Assembly (NCBI GenBank): GCA_963921935.1
Contig: OY998179.1
Location: forward strand, 26,037,114-26,101,113
DNA from: Galeruca laticollis
Lineage: Eukaryota > Arthropoda > Insecta > Coleoptera > Chrysomelidae
Length of the DNA stretch: 64,000 bases
Reading direction: 5' to 3'
The position numbers and the translations under genes are program-made. Below the pieces are notes generated by a model that saw nothing but the letters and a program-made list of their open reading frames with translations, was not told the DNA's origin and ran no database searches. Shown piece after piece: positions 1 through 12,049 of the stretch (position 1 is its first letter; every line of letters starts with the position of its first letter).

Positions 1-1459
1 GCTAGAGAGAGAGGTTATGTGATGAATAATGCACAGATGTGTTCCTGAAGCTGATGAAGAAGAGGCTCAGCAGGTTGTACCCAAAAAGCAATTCCCATCC
101 ATTTTAGCAGAATATCATGACTCAGAATTTGCAGGCCATTAGATGGTGAAAGGACTTATCGAAGAGTTGCTAGACGATATTATGGTCAGGAATGCGATTA
201 ACTATTGCGAAGTATGTGTCAAACTACAAAGCAAATAACTTAAATCCAGCTGGACAATTGCAAACACCTGTTCAGTCTAGAAGGTTTGAAACAGTATCAA
301 TTGATTTCTTTGTGCCATTACCGGACACTATGGATGGTTACAAATGGGTTTTCATAATATAGGTTACTGCCAGTGGATGGGTTGAACTATTCCCTATGTA
401 GAAGGCCACTGCAGAAAGGTGCGCACGATGCTTAATCGATGAAATAATTTTAAGATATGGAACTCCAAGAAGAGTTATTAGTGATAATGGTACGCAGTTC
501 ATAAGTGAAGTGATGCAACAAGTAGCCCATGTCTTAGGCTTCAAGCAAACTCTCACTCCTGTGTATCACCCCGCCGCTAACCCGGTCGAACGAAAAAACC
601 GCGACCTCAAGTGACAATTTTGACAGAAAAGGATCATACCTAGTGGAAAGACAAATTTCCGGAGATACGTTTCTCAATGAATTCAGTGCAGTCGCAATCA
701 ACCGGCTTTAGTGCTGCTTATCTTACGTTCGAGTGCGAATTAAGATCGCCAGATGACGCTAGTCGCGACCCTCGTTCTATCCTGGATTACGACAATTATG
801 TCCCCGAGATATCACCTTATCTACAGACTTTAGTAACAACCTTAAGTATAGCCCGCGAAAATCACGAGAAAGCACAAGATCGTGCCAAAGACTATACCGA
901 TAAAAGTCGCTGACTTGTCGCTCCATTCGAATTCGGTGATACTGTGCTCGTAGACGTACACGCGCTTAGTAAATCCAAGGACTCATATACTAGTAAGTTC
1001 AATCCGCGTCGCGATGGTCCGTACCAAATCCACCGCATGGTTACTCCGACAACTTACGAGGTTGGTACCGTTAGCAAACCTTTTGAAGTGGTTGGAAAAT
1101 ATCATACATCAGCGTTACCTCCATACCACAACCTCGCCAATGCTAATGCTCCAGTGCCGGTACGAGCAATCCGAAAAAGAAGTGGACCACGCAAGAATCC
1201 TTTGGATACATCAGAGACAATTGTACCCGAAACTAAGATGTCGTCTCCCACAGCTACAGTTGCCTTAGCGACCCCTGCTCCGGAAGATACGCCGCTAGAG
1301 GATACCTTGGAAGAAGAGGCTCAAACCCAACCCGTTAGTCCTCCGAAGAGAAGAATCGCTAAACCCAAAGGTTGCTCCTGTTGTTTAGCGACCTCCGACT
1401 TCCCTGTTTCTACTCTCAAGACGATTCGTGAAGCAGAGGTGGAGAATTGTACCGATTAG
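1..1459 (+). pseudogene. Ty3/gypsy pol fragment: integrase, broken
   Basis: Translation gives the tail of a gypsy-type polyprotein. A zinc-binding HxxxxH piece (EYHDSEFAGH, from about 91) and a CxxC pair (about 205-225) precede the catalytic core: SIDFFVPLP (about 300), ISDNGTQF (about 477) and a glutamate in NPVERKNRDLK (about 582). The chromatin-facing C-terminal part runs at 677-1459, containing RDGPYQIHR and a proline-rich tail. In-frame stops are visible at 360, 399, 612 and 911, and the reading frame changes between about 614 and 677, so this is dead. The left end continues outside the window. Integrase would insert retrotransposon cDNA in the nucleus; this copy cannot. The longer reading frames on the opposite strand here are shadows. 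Confidence 0.85.
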
Positions 1460-2012
1460 TCGACGAGGCCTCTGACAGCAGAAGATAAAAAATAGAAGAA
1501 AACCAGACATTATCAATTGTCATTCACAAAAAGTTCGCCATTTTGTCCATATTACTTATTATTCTTGTGTAATACCACAAGGTAGGTCACTTCTTGGTCT
1601 AGCCAAAAATAATTATTAAACATCAGGTAGGCGTCACTTGAAATGTAACTTCTGTCATTCTGACGGTGATAGTAATATCGAAACAATTGTCAATTTTTAC
1701 CATTTTTTCATTATATTGTGGAATTATTTAGAAATAGTTATTTTCATTTAAAAAGGTAATATGCATAACTTTACTTAAAGGTGTTATATTTATTACAATA
1801 ACTGGTTAGTATTGTTTTGAAGAGTACAAGTATTGGCAACAACGCCTTCAAATCTCAATGCTTTTAAATACAGTCATTAAGCACGGATAACAAGAGAACA
1901 TTTTATATATTTTAGAAAGTTATTGAAAATTCTTCAACAAAAAATCCTTTGTAGTGTCCTTTCATGTTTTTTGAACACATAAATAATAAAAATATTTTTT
2001 CATATTTTACAG
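1460..2012. other. Gypsy 3' flank and intron preceding the GPCR exon
   Basis: No coding sequence recognised. It begins as the 3' untranslated part of the gypsy remnant and ends in an AT-rich tract with a pyrimidine-rich acceptor, TTTTACAG at 2005-2012, immediately before the receptor exon. No LTR border could be fixed. Confidence 0.5.
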
Positions 2013-2286
2013 GACCTACCAAAGCACAGTAATAACGATAATAATGTCAGTATACTTTACCCTTGGATTACTGCTAAGCATTTTTGCGGATACGTCGGAC
2101 ATGTTAAACAACGGAGTTTTTTTTGCTTTGCAATTAATTGACTCCTTGCAAGGGCTTTTAATATTAATTGTCTTTGTTATATATTATTCCCAAAAACATA
2201 TTTTCACTGAAGTGGATTCTGGTAGATATGCAAAATATGACATAATTGAATTAGCCCCGTTGCAACAAAATGGCGGAATTAAATAA
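2013..2286 (+). CDS. 3'-terminal exon of a Methuselah-like class B GPCR (copy 1)
   Basis: The exon opens after a good acceptor (TTTTACAG) with one base completing a split codon, then reads 90 residues to TAA. Two hydrophobic helices are visible: TVITIIMSVYFTLGLLLSIF (TM6) and a TM7 with LQLIDSLQGLLILIVFVIYY. The LQG-(V/L)-(F/L)-I-F-x-x-F-V pattern is typical of TM7 in Methuselah/secretin receptors. A short cytoplasmic tail (about 25 residues) follows. AATAAA overlaps the stop codon (2282-2287). Earlier exons (ectodomain, TM1-5) were not found and would lie to the left or outside. Copy 2 at 17083 has the same start phase and architecture. The call is by motif recognition; a recent pseudogene cannot be excluded. 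Confidence 0.65.
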
Positions 2287-2879
2287 AAATACTACAACGT
2301 ACGTATGACGTTATATTTTTGGTGTGTGGGAATGTATACTGTCGTCTTTTTTAAGGTTTCTATTTAAAAATTTCATGTCTTTACAATTTAATAAATAGAC
2401 TAAGAGCCAGGGCCTGCCAGTCAAACACATTAAAGTATAAAGGCCAGAAATTTTTGTGTGCACCTCACTATAGTAGGTGAGAATGCTTGGGAGTTACAAA
2501 ACTTGGACTAACGCTGACTTAGCCAGGTCTCGCATTTGTTTATCCCAATTTGAAGGGTCTAACACACCTCTAGACCCAGCATAAGGGCGAAAGGACCCGA
2601 AAGATTGTTGTTCATCCAAATGGACCTAACTATTTGGACATTGTTATAAATTAGTGTCTAAAGATATATTAAATTATACATTGAAATACATACATGTATG
2701 CACTACGTGGACAACGATCTCTCGGGTTTTTTCGTAGTAGGTTTTGAGGTGTGTTAGACACTTCCGATGGATCTGGCTTTATAAACATTGTTATGAAATC
2801 GTTGTTTAGACAACACCTATAAATGGCATACATTATACTTTAACGTAAATAAGTGTATATATTGCGCCTCTTTACTACC
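2287..2879. other. Non-coding stretch after GPCR exon 1
   Basis: AT-rich sequence, probably 3' UTR and downstream flank of the receptor exon. I see no coding, RNA or mobile signature until the LINE reverse transcriptase begins near 2880. Confidence 0.4.
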
Positions 2880-4261
2880 TGATATCTGGTTAAATTACCA
2901 TACCTCTCTTAATAATAAACTTTTCACGGCTTCGGTTGTTTGTGACTTCGCAAAGGCCTTCGATTGTATTGATCATGACATTTTGATAGACAAACTGGAA
3001 TATTATGGCATCCGTGGTATTCCTTTAAAATGGTTTGAATCTTACCTGGAATGTAGAAACCAACTGGTACGAGCAAATGGAAAAGTTTCGAATGATTTAC
3101 CAGTTAGCAGTGGTGTACCCCAGGGCTCAGTTTTGGGCCCAATTCTATTCTTGGTATTCATTAACGATGTCACAGACTTACGAATTAATGGTAAATTCAC
3201 TTTATTTGCCGATGACACTAGTGTAACCTGGAGCAGTTCAGATATACGAACTTTACATTCTACCATAGGCAAAGATCTCATTACTATTAAATCCTGATCT
3301 GACTCGAACGGGCTTTGTTTTAACACTAGTTTTATCTTACAAAGGAGTTTTGCAACCTCTCAAACTTAACAATGACGTAATAAGATCTTCAAATTCAATT
3401 AAGTTTCTTGGTCTCCATATTGACAGTGCCCTTAAATGGTCTGTACATGTAGACATTTTAGCGAAAAAATTATCCTCTGCTTGTTTTGCCATTAAATCTG
3501 TATCTAAACAGCTTGATTCTTGTACTGCTTTAACAACTTACTACTCTTTGTTCGAATCGCACATTCGCTATGGTTTGCCTTTCTGGGGGTCTTGTAGTTT
3601 ATACCTCTTCACATCTATTTTCAAACTACAAAAAAGAGCTATTCGTTATATTTATGGTTTGAGTTGTAGGACGCATTGCGAATTCTATTTTAAAAAATAC
3701 AAAATTTTAACTCTTCCTGCTCTATTCATTTTGGAATCCGTGTGTTTGATTCGAAAACACTTTCACAATTTAACTGAGAGGCCAATTCATAGTTACCCTA
3801 CTAGAAGAAAAAATTTCGATATCTACTTAACAATACCCACCTCTGATCTGGTAAAAAATTCCATCATCTTCAATGCCAAAAAACTATTCAATCAGCTACC
3901 TTTAGAATTAAAAGTGGCAAATACATTTAATAGGTTCCGGAGATTGACAAGGGCGTTTCTGCTTGAGATACCTTACTATTCAGTGGCAGAATTCTGCATT
4001 CTACCCTAGACTTTTGAGTTACATCGGCGTAGATCAATATTTGGTATGATGTACGATGGTAACATTGTATTATAATTATTGATTTAAATTTGTATTTTTA
4101 TATATTATGTTTTGTATCGTTAGTATTGTCAGTATTTTTTAAATCTTTATATTATTTTTTATATACTTTTTTATATTTAGCTATTTTTAAATTATTTCGC
4201 TTTGTCCATAAAATTGTAAAAATTTTCATGACAATAAAGCTTATGTCTCTCTCTCTCTCTC
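2880..4261 (+). mobile_element. 5'-truncated Jockey/CR1-type LINE, reverse transcriptase fragment
   Basis: The reverse transcriptase palm begins at CDFAKAFDCIDHDI (about 2941). It continues through SGVPQGSVLGPILFLVFIND and the FADD catalytic box (FADDTSV, about 3208) to a stop at 3295. The thumb/C-terminal part is open at 3350-4009 in another frame (KFLGLHIDSALKWSVHVD, HSYPTRR), so at least one frameshift plus a stop separate them. The 3' end carries AATAAAGC and a (TC)n run at 4246-4261. The endonuclease and the N-terminal half of RT are missing, the usual result of incomplete reverse transcription. Confidence 0.85.
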
Positions 4262-4977
4262 ATTAGTCAAGATCTCATAGCTTGTATAGTGAGAATGCTC
4301 ACAAAAATTCATATCCTTTATATTTTAACGAATATCTGGCCGACCCTGGCTCTTACTGTAAAACGCTTATTGTGCTTACGTGGTTTGTTTAATTTTTTGG
4401 TACAGTTTTGTTATAACTTTGTAACCCTTTCATTCACCGCGTCCATTACAGTCGACATCAGTTTTCTATTATTTCAATAAATTTAAAAACCTTTTTTTCA
4501 AATAAATAACTTCGCTCTTGTGTTTGGACATGCATAAAGAACGCATAAAAGGCATGTGGCGCAATCCATTACCAGCAGGGCGGACTTTGCAAAAGTCATT
4601 GTAATTTCAGTTTTAGGGCACTCAAACGCTCATGTTTACCGTTTGGATAATAAAGTTTTTTGTAAAATGAAGTGGAATATCCGATTACGTCCCTGGAAGG
4701 GAACCAGAAATAGTCAATCACATCGTGTGTCATTCTAATGAAGAAAAGTGCAGTTAATAGTTAAATTAAAATATTGAAACATCCACAGTTTAGTGATACT
4801 GAAACCAGCTAACTGGTGAGTACTAACCATCAAAATAGATCGTGGAAGTAAATAAAACAGAGGCTGTTCGAAACAACATAATCACAGAAGAACATTTCAG
4901 TATCGAGAAATTTATAGAGATAAGATAACTCGTTTTGGTATAAATTTAAATAAAACCAAGAATAATAATTAGAAAGT
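4262..4977. other. Unassigned stretch between two LINEs
   Basis: No gene recognised. The last 100-150 bases before 4978 may be the 5' untranslated leader of the following LINE. Short open frames here have no recognisable motifs. Confidence 0.35.
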
Positions 4978-5760
4978 ATGGATTCGGATGATGACTACTC
5001 GACAGACGAGAGGAAAAGAAAGGCGCTTGAAGAACTAATCGACCCATTTAATAAAAGCAAAAGAACTGATAGAACGCCAACAAGGAGGGGAGAACTGAGA
5101 ATTACAAATTGACCTAATACTAAAAATGATGGTAGATATGAAAACGGAGCAAGGGGATATAAAGGAAGAGATAAAAAATACATACCGAACAGATGCAATT
5201 CAATGAGGAAAGTCTAAGACTTCAACGAGCAAATAAAGAACTTAAGGAGGAAAATAAGGAAATAAAAGAAGAAAACATGCAAATCATAAAAGAACTGGGG
5301 GCATTAAATCAAACAATTGAAATAATGGTAAAAGAGAAAAGGAGAAATAATATAGTTGTAATAGGAATCCTGCTGAACACAGATGACATCAATACCCTAA
5401 GTCAATCTATGAAAAAACTTATAGAAGAACACCTCGGCATTAGCGTTATAATCAAGAAAACATCCAAAATAGGAGATAAGACCTGTCTAATTGAACTGGA
5501 AAATGAAAAAGAAAAAATTAAATGGTTTGAAAAATAAGTACAATTTAAAAAATGTACAGAATTCAAAGATTTTCATAAATGAAGATCAAAATAGAGCCGA
5601 AAGATACAAACATAAGCAAATAAGAGATAAAGCAAACGAAGAAGAGAGAAAAGGGAAAGTAGTGAAAATAGGATATAACAAAATCATGGTAGATGGGATC
5701 GAATGGAGATGGGGTCAAAAAGAAAATAAAATCGTAGAAAAACCAGTATCTAACAACTAA
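4978..5760 (+). pseudogene. LINE ORF1 (coiled-coil nucleic-acid-binding protein), broken
   Basis: It starts MDSDDDYSTDERKRKALEEL at 4978 and stops in frame at about 5110. A Glu/Lys-rich heptad-like coiled coil follows at 5193-5537 (repeated KELKEENKEIKEEN-type motifs), then an RRM-like segment (NIVVIGILL) and, in a shifted frame (5491-5760), the basic C-terminal domain FINEDQNRAERYK ending in IEWRWGQKE. That order (coiled coil, RRM-like, basic C-terminal domain) is typical of ORF1 proteins that bind LINE RNA. At least one nonsense codon and one frameshift make it non-functional. Confidence 0.75.
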
Positions 5761-5856
5761 TAAAGGAATCATGAAATGTCAACAAAGAAAAGATCCATGA
5801 AGTTAATAAATTAGTGAAGAAGAAAAATGATATAGGACACAATAACGATAAATTAT

Positions 5857-6327
5857 TGTTACGAAACAGCACACTGGTATAGTCCCTAAAACCGACCCTG
5901 TCTAAGCCAGGTATAATAGTTAAAATTATGGCGGATACGCAGTTATAAAAAAATGTTTACGATTGAGACTATCTTATCTAGAACTGGTTTTTGTGACCAG
6001 AGTTATTTAGAAAAGGCCAGAAAAATTATTTGTGACTGTGTAAGCCGCAGCCCAGAATTTACTAGTAAAAACGGCTTTAATATATAAGGGACTGATCAGG
6101 AAGAGTTAGTTTGAGTTGATAATTTGACATCGTGAAATAAACAAATAAATAAGTGGATATACATCAATTAAGTGTTTATATAAATTAGTTTGAGTGAATA
6201 TACTGTTGATATGATTAATAATTAAGTGATTAGTTAAGTATTTTAAATAAATTAGTAAGTAGCCATACCGAGTGTTTAAAATTTATCCCACCCGTTTATT
6301 GTTTAAATAAATAACAAAAACATTACA
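5857..6327 (+). mobile_element. Solo LTR (family A, copy 1) with TTAT target duplication
   Basis: The LTR starts TGTTACGAAACAG and ends AACAAAAACATTACA, and is flanked by TTAT at 5853-5856 and 6328-6331, a 4-bp duplication typical of Ty3/gypsy insertion. It contains a TATA box (TATATAAG at 6081-6088) and AATAAA-type signals near the 3' end, which set the + orientation. A close copy sits at 29120-29573. No internal gag-pol sequence lies next to it, so the body was lost by LTR-LTR recombination. It sits inside the LINE linker region. Confidence 0.92.
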
Positions 6328-6744
6328 TTATGTAAACTTAGTTATAACGATAGTTTTAATAATATAATTAGGGTAGTTAATAAGTCTAATGATAGGGTCC
6401 AAAATGTAAAAAATAGCTATAGATATAAGGATTTACAAAATATCGGTAACAATAATAATAAAATTAAGTTTAGATATCTAGCTAAAAATAATGAAATAGG
6501 GGATAGGAGCAATAAGGAAGAAAATGATATAAATAGAATTGGTGAGGCTAGTAACGATGAGAATAAAATAAATAAAGACAGGATACCGTTCTCTCCTTCT
6601 TTACACGATTCGCCATCACTACTAAAGGAACAAACGAAGAGTGGGAAAAATATAGAACAGAATTACAAGGAACATGGTAAACAGGAAAGTAAAAGTATAA
6701 AACAAAATAATGAAGGAAACAGAAACCAGGAAGAAATTCATCAA

Positions 6745-9700
6745 ATAAAGCTGGGGATGTAGAATATAACATCGTTAAGAGGCAATGAAATGGAACTGAT
6801 CGAAGAAATGGGAAATTCAAATAATAGGATTAAGTGAAATAACAAAAACACGGAAACGGATGTATTTAGTTAAATAAAAATTACAGCATGTACTATTCAG
6901 GAGTAGGCCAGGACACAAGAGCAAAAGAAGGAGTAGTGATAGTAGTAAACAAAGAAATATACAAATATATAACGTAGTGTAAAGCTAAGATATCAAGAAT
7001 AATGTAACTGCTTCGCAATCTCACTTTGTTTTAGTAAAATCGGAAAATGCGGGAAGAATAGTTACTTTCACATATACATCTCGAAGGACCAGCCACTTTG
7101 ATGTGGCAGATATTACGTTTTATACGTTGAGGAGTTAGATGGTTGGATAAAATTAAAAATTAAATGCTTGTACACTTTCACTGGTTGGTTTATTCAAAGT
7201 TTATTATAAGTATTGTTCGTTTTGCTGAACAATTAAGACTCACTGATTACTAGCTATAAGGTGTACTATTAGCACATTATTTGATTGTAGTTAATGATTG
7301 TTTTAATTTTAATAATACCGGTACAATGCCGGCCAACGATGTAATGTAAGTACCTTTTTGTACGATGGGTGACTGAAAAGTGAAGAATTGTTGGGTTGTA
7401 ACCGTATTTATGAGACGCTCAAAGTGGGTGTGAGTAAGGGTGATCATGTGGGAAATTAGCCAATGGGTGATGAGATTTTAAACTCTAACCGTCATAAACG
7501 ACTGTTGAGTTGGGTATATGCTTGGTCGTTTTTTTGTCATGAAAAAACTATTTTCGTTAGATAAGGAAAGCTTTTAAGATAGTTTTTGTATGGATAGATA
7601 AGGTTAACTTTGATATTTGAGGGTTTTGAAGTGGTTTTTTTATGCGAAAGCGACGGTAAATGTATATTTGCGTAGCGAAGGAAATATTGAAAAGATAAGA
7701 AGAATGATATTTTGTTTATAATCTATACGGAATGCGTAAATTTTGGTATACGGGGTGAAGATGAAATGATTGCAGGAAGAATTTGAGTGTGAATTCAAAT
7801 TCGTACAGGAACTAAGAATAGACATAAAGAAAATTGTATATATTATACAAATATACGCACCAACCGAGGAAACTGAGGAAAAATTAGTATAGAAATGTTA
7901 TCAGGAACTACAGAATACTTATATAAAGGAAAACACAGAAAACATACTAATAATAGGAGATTGGAATGCCAGAGTTGGAAATGATATAAATAAAGGAATG
8001 GAATCAATTGGTAAATATGGAGAAAAAGAAATAAACAGAAATGTAAAGAAAATGCTTGAGTTTTGAAAATAGGAAATACCTTTTTTAACCAACCAATGGA
8101 GGAAAGATACACATTCGTTGCAGAGGATAGAAATGCCCGACGCCTAATAGATTATATAGTATATAAAACGGAAATGGAACAGGAAATGAAATTAGTAAAA
8201 GCAATAAAGGAGGCGGAATTGAACACACAGCATCGTTTAATAATTGCAGAAGTCCAAAGTACAATCAAGAAACAAAATACCAAAAAGTACACCAGAATAA
8301 AAATAAATAAACTGAAAGATGAAAAGTTGAAACAAAAATATCAACTAGAAACGGACCTGGAATTTGGCAAAAATATAAAAGCTAACAAAACTCTGGAAGA
8401 ACTATGGAAAACCTTTAAAGACATAGTGTATAGAAAAATAACAAGGTGGTGGACGGAAGAAATAATAGTGGAAGTATGAAGAAACATCGTAAATAATAAA
8501 ATAAAAATGGCAAAACAAAAAAGTTGGAAAGAATTTGGAATAGAAATAAATAACGAGTACAGGACGAATAATAGAATATTCTAGAACAAAATGATGTCAC
8601 TGAGAGGACAAAAAAGAAAAGAAATTAAGGGAATAATGTCAAGAATAAAGAATTATAAGTAGATACAACCCATATTTTACGAACGTGGAAGGAATATTAT
8701 GTAGACGAAGAAACAGAAATATAAGTCAACATAAATCAAAGGCAAGAAATATATGAAGACATAAGTATGGAAGATTTAGAATTTGCTATAGAAAAACTAA
8801 AAATAGGATAGGCCAGCGGTGAGACAATATAGACCCAGAAATGATCAAATGGCTGGAAGAAGAAGGTAAACTGTGGTTACTAGAAATATTCAGGACAGCA
8901 TGGAAAACAAACTCAATACCAAAAAAATGGGACAACAACCTAATCTTGCCCTAAAAACTATAGAGCAATCTGTCTAGCGCCCGTGGCAAGTAAGATGTAT
9001 ACCCGAATTTTACAACAAAGGATTGGAAATGATGTTGAATATAAATTGGAGTAGGAACAAACGGGCTTTAGACCACACAGGCCAGACAACAGAAGAATAT
9101 ATAATATTAACATTTATCGACTTAAAAGCAGCTTTTGATACAATACGGAAGAAAACTATAAAAAAATTCAGAAAAACTGATAACTATTGTAAATAATATC
9201 TATCGAAATGTTAAAGCACGGGTAAGAATACATGGAGAAATGTCTGAAAGATTACATTTAAAGAGAGGAATCATGCAGGGAGATAGCTTGAGCTGACTAA
9301 TATTTATAATAGTAATAGACAGATTAATGAAAAATGTATTGAAAAGAACCGAAAAATTACAAACAGTAGTCGGACACAAAAACTTCCGACCAATAAAAAT
9401 GGAAAGCATGATGTACGTGGACGACGTGACACTGATTGCAGATAGTCATACTAAAATGCAGAAGTTAATTGATATTTGGGTGGATGAGATAACAAAATTA
9501 AGAATAGAGATAAATACAAACAAAACAAAAATAATGGTGATAAACGAGAATCAAAGACGAGAAGAAAACACTGATATAATTTGTCCAGGGTACATTCTGG
9601 AAGAAGTTTCGACATTCGAATATCTCGTAAGTATGGTCACAAAGGATGGAAAGACGGAAATGGATGTAATAAATAAAGTAGGAAAGGCAACGAAGATATA

Positions 9701-10109
9701 TCATGCGATGAATAAGACCATATTTGGAAAAAGAGAGATCGAAGACAAAACGAAATTAACCGTATATAATATAATAGTGATACCGACACTAATATGGAGG
9801 TGAATCGTGGACAGTGATTCCAAACCAACTGAGCAAACTAAATGCAATTGAAATGAAATATTTAAGAAAAATAAAAGGAAAGACAAAATGGATAGAATTA
9901 AGAATGAAGAAATAAGAAATAATCTAGAACAAGAACCAATTGAGAAGAAATCAGAAAGGAAACAGCTGGAATGTTATGGACACGTAGTACGAATGGACAC
10001 AAAGAGAATATCAAGAATATCAAGAAGAGTAAAGAGTATAGAAGAAATGAAAAGACTAGCAAGTAACCGAAGGGAATATAAGAAATGGCTAAAGAATGAT
10101 TCAATTTAA
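6745..10109 (+). pseudogene. LINE ORF2: APE endonuclease and reverse transcriptase, broken
   Basis: The endonuclease start is recognisable as G-M-stop-NITSLRG, where relatives have GTWN; the tryptophan codon is a TAG at 6760. EN continues to VVIVVNKEIYKYI (about 6940). After the 0.8-kb insert it resumes with IDIKKIVYIIQIYAPTEE (about 7817), IIGDWNARVG and the CTD to about 8480. RT pieces follow: IPKKWDNNLILP (about 8918), DLKAAFDTI (about 9121), RVRIHGEMSERLHLKRGIMQ (about 9221), MMYVDDVTLIAD (about 9408) and a C-terminal CYGHVVRMD block. There are many stops and at least four frame changes, so no activity is expected. Confidence 0.8.
7004..7813. mobile_element. Unidentified insert of about 0.8 kb inside the LINE endonuclease
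   Basis: The LINE protein is interrupted between SRIM (ends about 7004) and ELRIDIKK (starts about 7808), so about 800 bases of foreign sequence are inserted. The insert has no coding potential that I recognise. Its ends can be drawn as TGTAAC...GTACA (LTR-like TG/CA), but the flanking 4-5 bases do not match. Alternatively AAGAATA occurs on both sides (6995-7001 and 7814-7820), but the second copy is explained by the native LINE sequence. Candidates are a solo LTR with eroded target site or a non-autonomous DNA element. Confidence 0.6.
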
Positions 10110-10242
10110 AATCCGACGCTCGCAAGGGTAAAAGGAGTTTCGTGAAAGAAGAAGAAGTAAAATAAAGTATTGTTTATTACTAATATACATAAACATTCTA
10201 AACTCGAATCTGGGACTTCTGCACTGAAAATAATAGAATTCC

Positions 10243-11680
10243 GGCATTTCAATTCGGATTCAGGCCGGGCCACTCTTGTCAGAACGCCACCACCAACCTT
10301 CAAACAATCGTCACCCGAGCTTTAAATCAACGACGCTGTTCTGCCGCCATCCTCATGGACGTTCAGAAAGCTTTCGATCAAGTCTGGCACGCTGGACTAG
10401 TGAGAAAGCTACTGAGCATCCGATTGCCAAACCAAATCGTCAAATTAATATATTCTTACCTCACCGACCGATCGATCAGCGTCAAAGCATATCCGACCCT
10501 TTCACACCCCAAACTGGCGTTCCGCAGGGCTCGATACTCGCTCCTCTATTATATATCATTTATACGTATGGTACACCAATCCCAAGACATCCCCGGAATA
10601 ACATCCAACTATACGCGGACGACACCGCTCTAATCATCTCTGCCACCGACATTCGCTCTCTCATATAGGATCCCAAAATCTACTGACTCAATTTTCGAGT
10701 TGGTGCAGGAGATGGCGGGTGACTCAACCCTCAAAAAACCCAAGCCATCGTCTTCCAACACCCTGATACCATGAGCGAACGACTTCTTCCTACAAACTTC
10801 CGCCTCATGCTCTGGGGTGATCGACTCGAAATCCGTAGGGAAGTCGTCTATTTGGGAGTGAAATTCACTTACACTCTCAACTGGACGCCCGACCTAATGG
10901 ACACTTTAAACAAAGTCCGACGGAGAGTCAATCTTCTCAAGGCGCTCGGCGGCACATTCGGTCCAACACACCCTTCCATCTTACTTCATACGTATAAAAC
11001 ATATATCCGTCCAATAATCGACTATAGAGCAAACGTCTACTCCACCCTCCCCAACCATCTTGTCAAAAGATTACGAACCTGCGAGCAGTCAATCCTGAGA
11101 TACTGCCAATACAAGGCTCCATACTCTCCCACCAACACATCCCATCTCGCTTAAATAATTTACAGGCCCGATATGTTAATCGTACCATCGAGTCGGGCAG
11201 CGAAATTTCCAAAAACACCCTACTCACACCGTGGGTCGCCAACATACGACCCCTCGGTAGAATTCCCAAGAAGAAGCTCCCATTTCCTCCGTTACGCTTA
11301 CTAGCCACGGCCAACGACGACCTCCCCGACGAATACATTGACTACCTCGACAGCTCCCCTATTTCCATCCGATAATTTACAAAAATTAAATATTTCTCAC
11401 ACCATTTCAGGTCAATAAATCTCTATTCAACAAAGTCCAAAACCATTATAATAAACATCTCTAACAAATTCCAAATTCTCTCACTCCCAGCTATTATTTG
11501 TTCAACACTTTGGACTCATCCTATACTTTTATACCGCCCCCATACCACCCACGTCGGTGTTGCAGGTTTTTGCGGTTTTCCTGTACACTGTACACTGTGA
11601 ATTTATTCACTAGCCAAATGGACCGACGATCGACGCACCCGCATTTTTGGATTTAATATTATTATTATACCGCCGACCAC
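10243..11680 (+). mobile_element. Jockey-type LINE fragment, GC-richer than surroundings
   Basis: It begins abruptly in the RT domain (FQFGFRPGHS, about 10249) and continues MDVQKAFDQVWHAGLVRKLL, TGVPQGSILAPLLYIIYT and LYADDTALI (YADD, about 10612) across two overlapping frames (10276-10668 and 10355-10633). The C-terminal part, VVYLGVKFTYTLNWTPD, is open at 10771-11154. A C-rich 3' region ends near 11680 after AT repeats. Base composition is clearly more GC-rich than its neighbours, which fits a Jockey family of different origin or age. It is 5'-truncated and frameshifted, hence inactive. Confidence 0.8.
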
Positions 11681-11739
11681 CGTAAACAGTCCCCGAACCA
11701 CCGAAGGCACGTCACCGCAACTTTTCATAAATCTCAACA

Positions 11740-12035
11740 ATTGAATTGATGAAGATTACTCAAAAGATATATTGGAACAGAGAAAACAGCTTATAACATA
11801 CATGAAACAGGCGAGAGAAAGTGGAGCTAAAGCTAAGATAATTGATAATACATCAATGATTAACGACAACGTGTACAGTTTAAAAGAACTAGAAGAAAGG
11901 AAGAATAAATTAGAAATACAAACAGGATGGAATAAATTAACATTTAAGGAAAATAACGAAACTAATCCGAAAATTTTGGATAAAATTTTCAGCGATAAAA
12001 GTTTTAAGCAACTAAGAGGTAAACAAATTGTCTAG
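11740..12035 (+). pseudogene. Fragment of a LINE ORF1 C-terminal domain
   Basis: Readable as DYSKDILEQRKQLITYMKQA followed by RESGAKAKIID and NDNVYSLKELEER, the pattern seen at the end of ORF1 proteins of endonuclease/RT LINEs (R-K-x-L-x-x-Y-M-K-x-A-R-x-x-G-x-x-A). No RT follows; the next recognisable sequence is the gypsy polyprotein at 12050. It is a short orphan fragment. Confidence 0.55.
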
Positions 12036-12049
12036 GAAAAATATGAAAT

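Larger units (their letters stand above)
4978..10160 (+). mobile_element. Old two-ORF LINE (APE endonuclease + RT), split by two insertions
   Basis: One non-LTR element can be followed collinearly: ORF1 (4978-5760), linker, endonuclease start (about 6755), endonuclease core (about 7820-8110), reverse transcriptase (about 8760-9800) and a C-terminal tail (9888-10109). A solo LTR (5857-6327) and an unidentified block (about 7004-7813) interrupt it. The 3' end is an AAGAAGAAGAAG-type tail near 10146-10158. Many stops and shifts mark it as one of the oldest layers here. The endonuclease carries IYAPTEETEE and IGDWNARVG; the RT carries DLKAAFDTI and YVDD in place of the commoner FADD/YADD. Confidence 0.8.

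Noticed and set aside
338..556. 72-codon open frame on the - strand
   Set aside because: It is antisense to gypsy integrase and encodes no recognisable motif; a shadow.
6995..7820. AAGAATA on both sides as a 7-bp target duplication of the 0.8-kb insert
   Set aside because: The second copy is explained by the native LINE protein (ELRI), so the match is probably chance.
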